Positions 34,301 to 49,300 of a DNA stretch of 64,000 nucleotides are shown piece by piece; position 1 is the stretch's first letter; each line of letters begins with the position of its first letter. The notes under the pieces are model-generated. The model searched no databases. It was not told the origin of the DNA and saw only the letters and a list, made by a program, of their open reading frames with translations. Source of the stretch: Hydractinia symbiolongicarpus (Eukaryota > Cnidaria > Hydrozoa > Anthoathecata > Hydractiniidae); contig NC_079880.1 in NCBI RefSeq assembly GCF_029227915.1, positions 33,351,501 to 33,415,500 on the forward strand, read 5' to 3'. Made by a program: the position numbers and the translations under genes.

Positions 34301-37300
34301 CGTGGAACCACGTGATTTACGTGTAAGGCCTTTATTAGGCGTCCAGAGGCCGTATTATAGCCTTTTCATGGCGTGTGCATGTGGATTACGGCGTTGTGAA
34401 GCCATGGAACCAGGAAAAGCAACTTAGGACGTTCTAGTGTATTGAGAGTGGATGGACTAGACCAATGGTAACAAGCTTGGACGCGTGGAACAACGTGATT
34501 TACGTGTAAGGCCTTTATTAGGCGTCCAGAGGCCGTATTATAGCCTTTTCATGGCCTGTGCATGTGGATTACGACGTTGTAAAGCCATGGAACCAGGGAA
34601 AACAACTTAGGACGGCGTAGTGTGTTGAGAGTGGAAGAACTAGACCAATGGTAACAAGCTTGGACGCGTGGAACCACGTGATTTACGTGTAAGGCATTTA
34701 ATAGGCGTCAAAAGGCCGTATTATAGCATTTTCATGGCGTGTGCATGTGGTTTACGGCGTTGTAAAGCCATGGAGCCAGGAAAAACAACTTAGGACGTTC
34801 TAGTGTATTGAGAGTGGAAGGACTAGACCAATGGTAACCTGCGCAGGCACGCGAAACCACACGATTACGTGTAAGGCATTTAATAGGCGTCAAAAGGCCG
34901 TATTATAGCCTTTTCATGGCGTGTGCATGTGGTTTACGGCGTTGTAAAGCCATGGAACCAGAAAAAACAACTTAGGACGGCGTAGTGTATTGAGAGTGGA
35001 AGAACTAGACCAATGGTAACAAGCTTGGACGCGTGGAACCACGTGATTTACGTGTAAGGCCTTTATTCGGCGTCCAGAGGCCGTATTATAGCCTTTTCAT
35101 GGCGTGTGCATGTGGATTACGGCGTTGTAAAGCCATGGAACCAGGGAAAACAACTTAGGACGGCGTAGTGTATTGAGAGTGGAAGAACTAGACCAATGGT
35201 AACAAGCTTGGACGCGTGGAACCCCGTGATTTACGTGTAAGGCATTTATTAGGCGTCCAGAGGCCGTATTATAGCCTTTTCATGGCGTGTGCATGTGGAT
35301 TACGGCGTTGTAAAGCCATGGAACCAGGGAAAACAACTTAGGACGGCGTAGTGTATTGAGAGTGGAAGAACTAGACCAATGGTAACAAGTTTGGACGCGT
35401 GGAACCCCGTGATTTACGTGTAAGACATTTAATAGGCGTCAAAAAGCCGTATTATAGCCTTTTCATGGCGTGTTCATGTGGTTTACGGCGTTGTAAAGCC
35501 ATGGAACCAGAAAAAACAACTTAGGACGGCGTAGTGTATCGAGAGTGGAAGAACTAGACCAATGGTAACAAGCTTGGACGCGTGGAACTTTGTGATTTAC
35601 GTGTAAGGCCTTTATTAGGCGTCCAGAGGCCGTATTATAGCCTTTTCATGGCATGTGCATGTGGATTACGGCGTTGTAAAGCCATGGAGCCAGGGAAAAC
35701 AACTTAGGACGGCGTAGTGTATTGAGAGTGGAAGAACTAGACCAATGGTAACAAGCTTGGACGTGTGGAACCCCGTGATTTACGTGTAAGGCATTTAATG
35801 GGCGTCAAAAGGCCGTATTATAGCCTTTTCATGGCGTGTGCACGTGGTTTACGGCGTTGTAAAGCCATGGAACCAGGAAAAACATCTTAGGACGAGGTAG
35901 TGTATTGGGAGTGGAAGAACTAGACCAATGGTAACAAGCCTGGACGCGTGGAACCACGTGATTTACGTGTAAGGCCTTTATTAGGCGTCCAGAGGCCGTA
36001 TTATAGCCTTTTCATGGCGTGTGCATGTGGATTACGGCGTTGTGAAGCCATGGAACCAGGAAAAGCAACTTAGGACGGCGTAGTGTATTGGGAGTGGAAG
36101 AACTAGACCAATGGTAACAAGCTTGGACGCGTGGAACCACGTGATTTACGTGTAAGGCCCTTATTAGGCGTCCAGAGGCCGTATTATAGCCTCTTCATGG
36201 CGTGTGCATGTGGATTACGGCGTTGTAAAGCCATGGAACCAGGGAAAACAACATAGGTTGGCGTAGTGCATTGAGAGTGGAAGAACTAGACCAATGGTAA
36301 CAAGCTTGGACGCGTGGAACCCGGTGATTTACGTGTAAGGCATTTAATAGGCGTCAAAAGTCTGTATTATAGCATTTTCATGGCGTGTGCATGTGGTTTA
36401 CGGCGTTGTAAAGCCATGGAGCCAGGAAAAACAACTTAGGACATTCTAGTGTATTGATAGTGGAAGGACTAGACCAATGGTAATCTGCGCAGGCACGCGA
36501 AACCACACGATTACGTGTAAGGCATTTAATAGGCGTCAAAAGGCCGTATTATAGCCTTTTCATGGCGTGTGCATGTGGTTTACGGCGTTGTAAAGCCATG
36601 GAACCGGGAAAAACAACTTAGGACGGCGTAGTGTATTGAGAGTGGAAGAACTAGACCAATGGTAACAAGCTTGGACGCGTGGAACCACGTGATTTACGTG
36701 TAAGGCATTTAATAGGCGTCAAAAGGCCGTATTACAGCCTTTTCATGGCGTGTGCATGTGGTTTACGGCGTTGTAAAGCCATGGAACAAGGAAAAACAAC
36801 TTAGGACGGCGTAGTGTATTGAGAGTGGAAGAACTAAACCAATGGTAACAAGCTTGGACGCGTGGAACCACGTGATTTACGTGTAAGGCCTTTATTAGGC
36901 GTCCAGAGGCCGTATTATAGCCTTTTCATGGCGTGCGCATGTGGTTTACGGCGTTGTAAAGCCATGGAATCAGGAAAAACAACTTAGGACGTTCTAGTGT
37001 ATTGACAGTGGAAGGACTAGACCAATGGTAACCTGCGCAGGCACGCGAAACCACACGATTACGTGTAAGGCATTTAATAGGCGTCAAAAAGCCGTATTAT
37101 AGCCTTTTCATGGCGTGTACATGTGGTTTACGGCGTTGTAAAGCCATGGAACCAGAAAAAAACAGCTTAGGACGGAGTAGTGTATCGAGAGTGGAAGAAC
37201 TATACCAATGGTAACAAGCTTGGACGCGTGGAACCTTGTGATTTACGTGTAAGGCTTTTATTAGGCGTCCAGAGGCCGTATTATAGCCTTTTCATGGCGT

Positions 37301-40300
37301 GTGCATGTGGATTACGGCGTTGTAAAGCCATGGAACTAGGAAAAACAACATAGGACGGCGTACTGTATTGAGAGTGGAAGAACTAGACCAATGGTAACAA
37401 GCTTGGACGCGTGGAACCCCATGATTTACGTGTAAGGCATTTAATGGGCGTCAAAAGGCCGTATTATAGCCTTTTCATGGCGTGTGCATGTGGTTTACGG
37501 CGTTGTAAAGCCATGGAACAAGGAAAAACAACTTAGGACGGCGTAGTGTATTGAGAGTGGAAGAACTAGACCAATGGTAACAAGCTTGGACGCGTGGAAC
37601 CACGTGATTTACGTGTAAGGCCTTTATTAGGCGTCCAGAGGCCGTATTATAGCCTTTTCATGGCGTGCGCATGTGGTTTACGGCGTTGTAAAGCCATGGA
37701 ATCAGGAAAAACAACTTACGACCGCGTAGTGTATTGAGAGTGGAAGAACTAGACCAATGGTAACAAGCTTGGACGCGTGGAACCCGGTGATTTACGTGTA
37801 AGGCATTTAATAGCTGTCAAAAGTCTGTATTATAGCATTTTCATGGCGTGTGCATGTGGTTTACGGCGTTGTAAAGCCATGGAGCCAGGAAAAACAACTT
37901 AGGACGTTCTAGTGTATTGAGAGTGGAAGGACTAGACCAATGGTAACCTGCGCAAGCACGCGAAACCACACGATTACGTGTAAGGCATTTAATAGGCGTC
38001 AAAAGGCCGTATTATAGCCTTTTCATGGCGTGTGCATGTGGTTTACGGCGTTGTAAAGCCATGGAACCGGGAAAAACAACTTAGGACGGCGTAGTGTATT
38101 GAGAGTGGAAGAACTAGACCAATGGTAACAAGCTTGGACGCGTGGAACCACGTGATTTACGTGTAAGGCATTTAATAGGCGTCAAAAGGCCGTATTACAG
38201 CCTTTTCATGGCGTGTGCATGTGGTTTACGGCGTTGTAAAGCCATGGAACAAGGAAAAACAACTTAGGACGACGTAGTGTATTGAGAGTGGAAGAACTAG
38301 ACCAATGGTAACAAGCTTGGACGCGTGGAACCACGTGATTTACGTGTAAGGCCTTTATTAGGCGTCCAGAGGCCGTATTATAGCCTTTTCATGGCGTGCG
38401 CATGTGGTTTACGGCGTTGTAAAGCCATGGAATCAGGAAAAACAACTTAGGACGTTCTAGTGTATTGACAGTGGAAGGACTAGACCAATGGTAACCTGCG
38501 CAGGCACGCGAAACCACACGATTACGTGTAAGGCATTTAATAGGCGTCAAAAAGCCGTATTATAGCCTTTTCATGGCGTGTACATGTGGTTTACGGCGTT
38601 GTAAAGCCATGGAACCAGAAAAAACAGCTTAGGACGGCGTAGTGTATCGAGAGTGGAAGAACTATACCAATGGTAACAAGCTTGGACGCGTGGAACCCCG
38701 TGATTTACGTGTAAGGCATTTAATGGGCGTCAAAAGGCCGTATTATAGCCTTTTCATGGCGTGTGCACGTGGTTTACGGCGTTGTAAAGCCATGGAACCA
38801 GGAAAAACATCTTAGGACGAGGTAGTGTATTGGGAGTGGAAGAACTAGACCAATGGTAACAAGCTTGGACGCGTGGAACCACGTTATTTACGTGTAAGGC
38901 CTTTATTAGGCGTCCAGAGGCCGTATTATAGCCTTTTCATGGCGTGTGCATGTGGATTACGGCGTTGTGAAGCCATGGAACCAGGAAAAGCAACTTAGGA
39001 CGTTCTAGTGTATTGAGAGTGGATGGACTAGACCAATGGTAACAAGCTTGGACGCGTGGAACAACGTGATTTACGTGTAAGGCCTTTATTAGGCGTCCAG
39101 AGGCCGTATTATAGCCTTTTCATGGCCTGTGCATGTGGATTACGACGTTGTAAAGCCATGGAACCAGGGAAAACAACTTAGGACGGCGTAGTGTATTGAG
39201 AGTGGAAGAACTAGACCAATGGTAACAAGCTTGGACGCGTGGAACCACGTGATTTACGTGTAAGGCATTTAATAGGCGTCAAAAGGCCGTATTATAGCAT
39301 TTTCATGGCGTGTGCATGTGGTTTACGGCGTTGTAAAGCCATGGAGCCAGGAAAAACAACTTAGGACGTTCTAGTGTATTGAGAGTGGAAGGACTAGACC
39401 AATGGTAACCTGCGCAGGCACGCGAAACCACACGATTACGTGTAAGGCATTTAATAGGCGTCAAAAGGCCGTATTATAGCCTTTTCATGGCGTGTGGATG
39501 TGGTTTACGGCGTTGTAAAGCCATGGAACCAGAAAAAACAACTTAGGACGGCGTAGTGTATTGAGAGTGGAAGAACTAGACCAATGGTAACAAGCTTGGA
39601 CGCGTGGAACCCCATGATTTACGTGTAAGGCATTTAATGGGCGTCAAAAGGCCGTATTATAGCCTTTTCATGGCGTGTGCACGTGGTTTACGGCGTTGTA
39701 AAGCCATGGAACCAGGAAAAACAACTTAGGAAGGGGTAGTGTATTGGGAGTGGAAGAACTAGACCAATGGTAACAAGCTTGGACGCGTGGAACCCGGTGA
39801 TTTACGTGTAAGGCATTTAATAGGCGTCAAAAGTCCGTATTATAGCATTTTCATGGCGTGTGCATGTGGATTACGGCGTTGTAAAGCCATGGAACCAGGG
39901 AAAACAACTTAGGACAGCGTAGTGTATTGAGAGTGGAAGAACTAAACCAATGGTAACAAGCTTGGACGCGTGGAACCACGTGATTTACGTGTAAGGCCTT
40001 TATTAGGCGTCCAGAGGCCGTATTATAGCCTTTTCATGGCGTGCGCATGTGGTTTACGGCGTTGTAAAGCCATGGAATCAGGAAAAACAACTTAGGACGT
40101 TCTAGTGTATTGACAGTGGAAGGACTAGACCAATGGTAACCTGCGCAGGCACGCGAAACCACACGATTACGTGTAAGGCATTTAATAGGCGTCAAAAGGC
40201 CGTATTATAGCCTTTTCATGGCGTGTGGATGTGGTTTACGGCGTTGTAAAGCCATGGAACCAGGGAAAACAACTTAGGACGGCGTAGTGTATTGAGAGTG

Positions 40301-43300
40301 GAAGAACTAGACCAATGGTAACAAGCTTGGACGCGTGGAACCCCGTGATTTACGTGTAAGACATTTAATAGGCGTCAAAAAGCCGTATTATAGCCTTTTC
40401 ATGGCGTGTTCATTTGGTTTACGGCGTTGTAAAGCCATGGAACCAGAAAAAACAACTTAGGACGGCGTAGTGTATCGAGAGTGGAAGAACTAGACCAATG
40501 GTAACAAGCTTGGACGCGTGGAACTTTGTGATTTACGTGTAAGGCCTTTATTAGGCGTCCAGAGGCCGTATTATAGCCTTTTCATGGCGTGTGCATGTGG
40601 ATTACGGCGTTGTAAAGCCATGGAGCCAGGGAAAACAACTTAGGACGGCGTAGTGTATTGAGAGTGGAAGAACTAAACCAATGGTAACAAGCTTGGACGC
40701 GTGGAACCACGTGATTTACGTGTAAGGCCTTTATTAGGCGTCCAGAGGCCGTATTATAGCCTTTTCATGGCGTGCGCATGTGGTTTACGGCGTTGTAAAG
40801 CCATGGAATCAGGAAAAACAACTTAGGACGTTCTAGTGTATTGACAGTGGAAGGACTAGACCAATGGTAACCTGCGCAGGCACGCGAAACCACACGATTA
40901 CGTGTAAGGCATTTAATAGGCGTCAAAAAGCCGTATTATAGCCTTTTCATGGCGTGTACATGTGGTTTACGGCGTTGTAAAGCCATGGAACCAGAAAAAA
41001 ACAGCTTAGGACGGCGTAGTGTATCGAGAGTGGAAGAACTATACCAATGGTAACAAGCTTGGACGCGTGGAACCTTGTGATTTACGTGTAAGGCCTTTAT
41101 TAGGCGTCCAGAGGCCGTATTATAGCCTTTTCATGGCGTGTGCATGTGGATTACGGCGTTGTAAAGCCATGGAACTAGGAAAAACAACATAGGACGGCGT
41201 ACTGTATTGAGAGTGGAAGAACTAGACCAATGGTAACAAGCTTGGACGCGTGGAACCCCATGATTTACGTGTAAGGCATTTAATGGGCGTCAAAAGGCCG
41301 TATTATAGCCTTTTCATGGCGTGTGCATGTGGTTTACGGCGTTGTAAAGCCATGGAACAAGGAAAAACAACTTAGGACGGCGTAGTGTATTGAGAGTGGA
41401 AGAACTAGACCAATGGTAACAAGCTTGGACGCGTGGAACCACGTGATTTACGTGTAAGGCCTTTATTAGGCGTCCAGAGGCCGTATTATAGCCTTTTCAT
41501 GGCGTGCGCATGTGGTTTACGGCGTTGTAAAGCCATGGAATCAGGAAAAACAACTTAGGACGTTCTAGTGTATTGACAGTGGAAGGACTAGACCAATGGT
41601 AACATGCGCAGGCACGCGAAACCACACGATTACGTGTAAGGCATTTAATAGGCGTCAAAAAGCCGTATTATAGCCTTTTCATGGCGTGTACATGTGGTTT
41701 ACGGCGTTGTAAAGCCATGGAACCAGAAAAAAACAGCTTAGGACGGCGTAGTGTATCGAGAGTGGAAGAACTATACCAATGGTAACAAGCTTGGACGCGT
41801 GGAACCTTGTGATTTACGTGTAAGGCCTTTATTAGGCGTCCAGAGGCCGTATTATAGCCTTTTCATGGCGTGTGCACGTGGATTACGGCGTTGTAAAGCC
41901 ATGGAACTAGGAAAAACAACATAGGACGGCGTACTGTATTGAGAGTGGAAGAACTAGACCAATGGTAACAAGCTTGGACGCGTGGAACCCCATGATTTAC
42001 GTGTAAGGCATTTAATGGGCGTCAAAAGGCCGTATTATAGCCTTTTCATAGCGTGTGCACGTGGTTTACGGCGTTGTAAAGCCATGGAACCAGGAAAAAC
42101 AACTTAGGACGGGGTAGTGTATTGGGAGTGGAAGAACTAGACCAATGGTAACAAGCTTGGACGCGTGGAACCCGGTGATTTACGTGTAAGGCATTTAATG
42201 GGCGTCAAAAGTCCGTATTATAGCATTTTCATGGCGTGTGCATGTGGATTACGGCGTTGTAAAGCCATGGAACCAGGGAAAACAACTTACGACCGCGTAG
42301 TGTATTGAGAGTGGAAGAACTAGACCAATGGTAACAAGCTTGGACGCGTGGAACCCGGTGATTTACGTGTAAGGCATTTAATAGGCGTCAAAAGTCTGTA
42401 TTATAGCATTTTCATGGCGTGTGCATGTGGTTTACGGCGTTGTAAAGCCATGGAGCCAGGAAAAACAACTTAGGACGTTCTAGTGTATTGAGAGTGGAAG
42501 GACCAGACCAATGGTAACCTGCGCAGGCACGCGAAACCACACGATTACGTGTAAGGCATTTAATAGGCGTCAAAAGGCCGTATTATAGCCTTTTCATGGC
42601 GTGTGCATGTGGTTTACGGCGTTGTAAAGCCATGGAACCGGGAAAAACAACTTAGGACGGCGTAGTGTATTGAGAGTGGAAGAACTAGACCAATGGTAAC
42701 AAGCTTGGACGCGTGGAACCACGTGATTTACCTGTAAGGCATTTAATAGGCGTCAAAAGGCCGTATTACAGCCTTTTCATGGCGTGTGCATGTGGTTTAC
42801 GGCGTTGTAAAGCCATGGAACAAGGAAAAACAACTTAGGACGGCGTAGTGTATTGAGAGTTGAAGAACTAGACCAATGGTAACAAGCTTGGACGCGTGGA
42901 ACCACGTGATTTACGTGTAAGGCCTTTATTAGGCGTCCAGAGGCCGTATTATAGCCTTTTCATGGCGTGCGCATGTGGTTTACGGCGTTGTAAAGCCATG
43001 GAATCAGGAAAAACAACTTAGGACGTTCTAGTGTATTGACAGTGGAAGGACTAGACCAATGGTAACCTGCGCAGGCACGCGAAACCACACGATTACGTGT
43101 AAGGCATTTAATAGGCGTCAAAAAGCCGTATTATAGCCTTTTCATGGCGTGTACATGTGGTTTACGGCGTTGTAAAGCCATGGAACCAGAAAAAACAGCT
43201 TAGGACGGCGTAGTGTATCGAGAGTGGAAGAACTATACCAATGGTAACAAGCTTGGACGCGTGGAACCTTGTGATTTACGTGTAAGGCCTTTATTAGGCG

Positions 43301-46300
43301 TCCAGAGGCCGTATTATAGCCTTTTCATGGCGTGTGCATGTGGATTACGGCGTTGTAAAGCCATGGAACTAGGAAAAACAACATAGGACGGCGTAGTGTA
43401 TTGAGAGTGGAAGAACTAGACCAATGGTAACAAGCTTGGACGCGTGGAACCCCATGATTTACGTGTAAGGCATTTAATGGGCGTCAAAAGGCCGTATTAT
43501 AGCCTTTTCATGGCGTGTGCACGTGGTTTACGGCGTTGTAAAGCCATGGAACCAGGAAAAACAACTTAGGACAGGGTAGTGTATTGGGAGTGGAAGAACT
43601 AGACCAATGGTAACAAGCTTGGACGCGTGGAACCCGGTGATTTACGTGTAAGGCATTTAATAGGCGTCAAAAGTCCGTATTATAGCATTTTCATGGCGTG
43701 TGCATGTGGATTACGGCGTTGTAAAGCCATGGAACCAGGGAAAACAACTTACGACCGCGTAGTGTATTGAGAGTGGAAGAACTAGACCAATGGTAACAAG
43801 CTTGGACGCGTGGAACCTTGTGATTTACGTGTAAGGCCTTCATTAGACGTCCAGAGGCCGTATTATAGCCTTTTCATGGCGTGTGCATGTGGTTTACGGC
43901 GTTGTAAAGCCATGGAACGAGAGAAAAAAACTTAGGAAGGCGTAGTGTATTGAGAGTGGAAGAACTCGACCAATGGTAACAAGCTTGGACGCGTGGAACC
44001 ACGTGATTTACGTGTAAGGCCTTTATTCGGCGTCCAGAGGCCGTATTATAGCCTTTTCATGGCGTGTGCATGTGGATTACGGCGTTGTAAAGCCATGGAA
44101 CTAGGGAAAACAACTTAGGACGGCGTAGTGTATTGAGAGTGGAAGAACTAGACCAATGGTAACAAGCTTGGACGCGTGGAACCCCGGTGATTTACGTGTA
44201 AGGCATTTATTAGGCGTCCAGAGGCCGTATTATAGCATTTTCATGGCGTGTGCATGTGGTTTACGGCGTTGTAAAGCCATGGAGCCAGGAAAAACAACTT
44301 AGGACGTTCTAGTGTATTGAGAGTGGAAGGACTAGACCAATGGTAACCTGCGCAGGCACGCGAAACCACACGATTACGTGTAAGGCATTTAATAGGCGTC
44401 AAAAGGCCGTATTATAGCCTTTTCATGGCGTGTGCATGTGGTTTACGGCGTTGTAAAGCCATGGAACCGGGAAAAACAACTTAGGACGGCGTAGTGTATT
44501 GAGAGTGGAAGAACTAGACCAATGGTAACAAGCTTGGACGCGTGGAACCACGTGATTTACGTGTAAGGCATTTACTAGGCGTCAAAAGGCCGTATTACAG
44601 CCTTTTCATGGCGTGTGCATGTGGTTTACGGCGTTGTAAAGCCATGGAACAAGGAAAAACAACTTAGGACGACGTAGTGTATTGAGAGTGGAAGAACTAG
44701 ACCAATGGTAACAAGCTTGGACGCGTGGAACCACGTGATTTACGTGTAAGGCCTTTATTAGGCGTCCAGAGGCCGTATTATAGCCTTTTCATGGCGTGCG
44801 CATGTGGTTTACGGCGTTGTAAAGCCATGGAATCAGGAAAAACAACTTAGGACGTTCTAGTGTATTGACAGTGGAAGGACTAGACCAATGGTAACCTGCG
44901 CAGGCACGCGAAACCACACGATTACGTGTAAGGCATTTAATAGGCGTCAAAAAGCCGTATTATAGCCTTTTCATGGCGTGTACATGTGGTTTACGGCGTT
45001 GTAAAGCCATGGAACCAGAAAAAACAGCTTAGGACGGCGTAGTGTATCGAGAGTGGAAGAACTATACCAATGGTAACAAGCTTGGACGCGTGGAACCCCG
45101 TGATTTACGTGTAAGGCATTTAATGGGCGTCAAAAGGCCGTATTATAGCCTTTTCATGGCGTGTGCACGTGGTTTACGGCGTTGTAAAGCCATGGAACCA
45201 GGAAAAACATCTTAGGACGAGGTAGTGTATTGGGAGTGGAAGAACTAGACCAATGGTAACAAGCTTGGACGCGTGGAACCACGTGATTTACGTGTAAGGC
45301 CTTTATTAGGCGTCCAGAGGCCGTATTATAGCCTTTTCATGGCGTGCGCATGTGGTTTACGGCGTTGTAAAGCCATGGAATCAGGAAAAACAACTTAGGA
45401 CGTTCTAGTGTATTGAGAGTGGAAGGACTAGACCAATGGTAACCTGCGCAGGCACGCGAAACCACACGATTACGTGTAAGGCATTTAATAGGCGTCAAAA
45501 AGCCGTATTATAGCCTTTTCATGGCGTGTACATGTGGTTTACGGCGTTGTAAAGCCATGGAACCAGAAAAAACAGCTTAGGACGGCGTAGTGTATCGAGA
45601 GTGGAAGAACTATACCAATGGTAACAAGCTTGGACGCGTGGAACCCCGTGATTTACGTGTAAGGCATTTAATGGGCGTCAAAAGGCCGTATTATAGCCTT
45701 TTCATGGCGTGTGCACGTGGTTTACGGCGTTGTAAAGCCATGGAACCAGGAAAAACATCTTAGGACGAGGTAGTGTATTGGGAGTGGAAGAACTAGACCG
45801 ATGGTAACAAGCTTGGACGCGTGGAACCACGTGATTTACGTGTAAGGCCTTTATTAGGCGTCCAGAGGCCGTATTATAGCCTTTTCATGGCGTGTGCATG
45901 TGGATTACGGCGTTGTGAAGCCATGGAACCAGGAAAAGCAACTTAGGACGTTCTAGTGTATTGAGAGTGGATGGACTAGACCAATGGTAACAAGCTTGGA
46001 CGCGTGGAACAACGTGATTTACGTGTAAGGCCTTTATTAGGCGTCCAGAGGCCGTATTATAGCCTTTTCATGGCCTGTGCATGTGGATTACGACGTTGTA
46101 AAGCCATGGAACCAGGGAAAACAACTTAGGACGGCGTAGTGTGTTGAGAGTGGAAGAACTAGACCAATGGTAACAAGCTTGGACGCGTGGAACCACGTGA
46201 TTTACGTGTAAGGCATTTAATAGGCGTCAAAAGGCCGTATTATAGCATTTTCATGGCGTGTGCATGTGGTTTACGGCGTTGTAAAGCCATGGAGCCAGGA

Positions 46301-49300
46301 AAAACAACTTAGGACGTTCTAGTGTATTGAGAGTGGAAGGACTAGACCAATGGTAACCTGCGCAGGCACGCGAAACCACACGATTACGTGTAAGGCATTT
46401 AATAGGCGTCAAAAGGCCGTATTATAGCCTTTTCATGGCGTGTGCATGTGGTTTACGGCGTTGTAAAGCCATGGAACCGGGAAAAACAACTTAGGACGGC
46501 GTAGTGTATTGAGAGTGGAAGAACTAGACCAATGGTAACAAGCTTGGACGCGTGGAACCACGTGATTTACGTGTAAGGCATTTACTAGGCGTCAAAAGGC
46601 CGTATTACAGCCTTTTCATGGCGTGTGCATGTGGTTTACGGCGTTGTAAAGCCATGGAACAAGGAAAAACAACTTAGGACGACGTAGTGTATTGAGAGTG
46701 GAAGAACTAGACCAATGGTAACAAGCTTGGACGCGTGGAACCACGTGATTTACGTGTAAGGCCTTTATTAGGCGTCCAGAGGCCGTATTATAGCCTTTTC
46801 ATGGCGTGCGCATGTGGTTTACGGCGTTGTAAAGCCATGGAATCAGGAAAAACAACTTAGGACGTTCTAGTGTATTGACAGTGGAAGGACTAGACCAATG
46901 GTAACCTGCGCAGGCACGCGAAACCACACGATTACGTGTAAGGCATTTAATAGGCGTCAAAAAGCCGTATTATAGCCTTTTCATGGCGTGTACATGTGGT
47001 TTACGGCGTTGTAAAGCCATGGAACCAGAAAAAACAGCTTAGGACGGCGTAGTGTATCGAGAGTGGAAGAACTATACCAATGGTAACAAGCTTGGACGCG
47101 TGGAACCCCGTGATTTACGTGTAAGGCATTTAATGGGCGTCAAAAGGCCGTATTATAGCCTTTTCATGGCGTGTGCACGTGGTTTACGGCGTTGTAAAGC
47201 CATGGAACCAGGAAAAACATCTTAGGACGAGGTAGTGTATTGGGAGTGGAAGAACTAGACCAATGGTAACAAGCTTGGACGCGTGGAACCACGTGATTTA
47301 CGTGTAAGGCCTTTATTAGGCGTCCAGAGGCCGTATTATAGCCTTTTCATGGCGTGTGCATGTGGATTACGGCGTTGTGAAGCCATGGAACCAGGAAAAG
47401 CAACTTAGGACGTTCTAGTGTATTGAGAGTGGATGGACTAGACCAATGGTAACAAGCTTGGACGCGTGGAACAACGTGATTTACGTGTAAGGCCTTTATT
47501 AGGCGTCCAGAGGCCGTATTATAGCCTTTTCATGGCCTGTGCATGTGGATTACGACGTTGTAAAGCCATGGAACCAGGGAAAACAACTTAGGACGGCGTA
47601 GTGTGTTGAGAGTGGAAGAACTAGACCAATGGTAACAAGCTTGGACGCGTGGAACCACGTGATTTACGTGTAAGGCATTTAATAGGCGTCAAAAGGCCGT
47701 ATTATAGCATTTTCATGGCGTGTGCATGTGGTTTACGGCGTTGTAAAGCCATGGAGCCAGGAAAAACAACTTAGGACGTTCTAGTGTATTGAGAGTGGAA
47801 GGACTAGACCAATGGTAACCTGCGCAGGCACGCGAAACCACACGATTACGTGTAAGGCATTTAATAGGCGTCAAAAGGCCGTATTATAGCCTTTTCATGG
47901 CGTGTGCATGTGGTTTACGGCGTTGTAAAGCCATGGAACCAGAAAAAACAACTTAGGACGGCGTAGTGTATTGAGAGTGGAAGAACTAGACCAATGGTAA
48001 CAAGCTTGGACGCGTGGAACCACGTGATTTACGTGTAAGGCCTTTATTCGGCGTCCAGAGGCCGTATTATAGCCTTTTCATGGCGTGTGCATGTGGATTA
48101 CGGCGTTGTAAAGCCATGGAACCAGGGAAAACAACTTAGGACGGCGTAGTGTATTGAGAGTGGAAGAACTAGACCAATGGTAACAAGCTTGGACGCGTGG
48201 AACCCCGTGATTTACGTGTAAGGCATTTATTAGGCGTCCAGAGGCCGTATTATAGCCTTTTCATGGCGTGTGCATGTGGATTACGGCGTTGTAAAGCCAT
48301 GGAACCAGGGAAAACAACTTAGGACGGCGTAGTGTATTGAGAGTGGAAGAACTAGACCAATGGTAACAAGTTTGGACGCGTGGAACCCCGTGATTTACGT
48401 GTAAGACATTTAATAGGCGTCAAAAAGCCGTATTATAGCCTTTTCATGGCGTGTTCATGTGGTTTACGGCGTTGTAAAGCCATGGAACCAGAAAAAACAA
48501 CTTAGGACGGCGTAGTGTATCGAGAGTGGAAGAACTAGACCAATGGTAACAAGCTTGGACGCGTGGAACTTTGTGATTTACGTGTAAGGCCTTTATTAGG
48601 CGTCCAGAGGCCGTATTATAGCCTTTTCATGGCATGTGCATGTGGATTACGGCGTTGTAAAGCCATGGAGCCAGGGAAAACAACTTAGGACGGCGTAGTG
48701 TATTGAGAGTGGAAGAACTAGACCAATGGTAACAAGCTTGGACGTGTGGAACCCCGTGATTTACGTGTAAGGCATTTAATGGGCGTCAAAAGGCCGTATT
48801 ATAGCCTTTTCATGGCGTGTGCACGTGGTTTACGGCGTTGTAAAGCCATGGAACCAGGAAAAACATCTTAGGACGAGGTAGTGTATTGGGAGTGGAAGAA
48901 CTAGACCAATGGTAACAAGCCTGGACGCGTGGAACCACGTGATTTACGTGTAAGGCCTTTATTAGGCGTCCAGAGGCCGTATTATAGCCTTTTCATGGCG
49001 TGTGCATGTGGATTACGGCGTTGTGAAGCCATGGAACCAGGAAAAGCAACTTAGGACGGCGTAGTGTATTGGGAGTGGAAGAACTAGACCAATGGTAACA
49101 AGCTTGGACGCGTGGAACCACGTGATTTACGTGTAAGGCCCTTATTAGGCGTCCAGAGGCCGTATTATAGCCTCTTCATGGCGTGTGCATGTGGATTACG
49201 GCGTTGTAAAGCCATGGAACCAGGGAAAACAACATAGGTTGGCGTAGTGCATTGAGAGTGGAAGAACTAGACCAATGGTAACAAGCTTGGACGCGTGGAA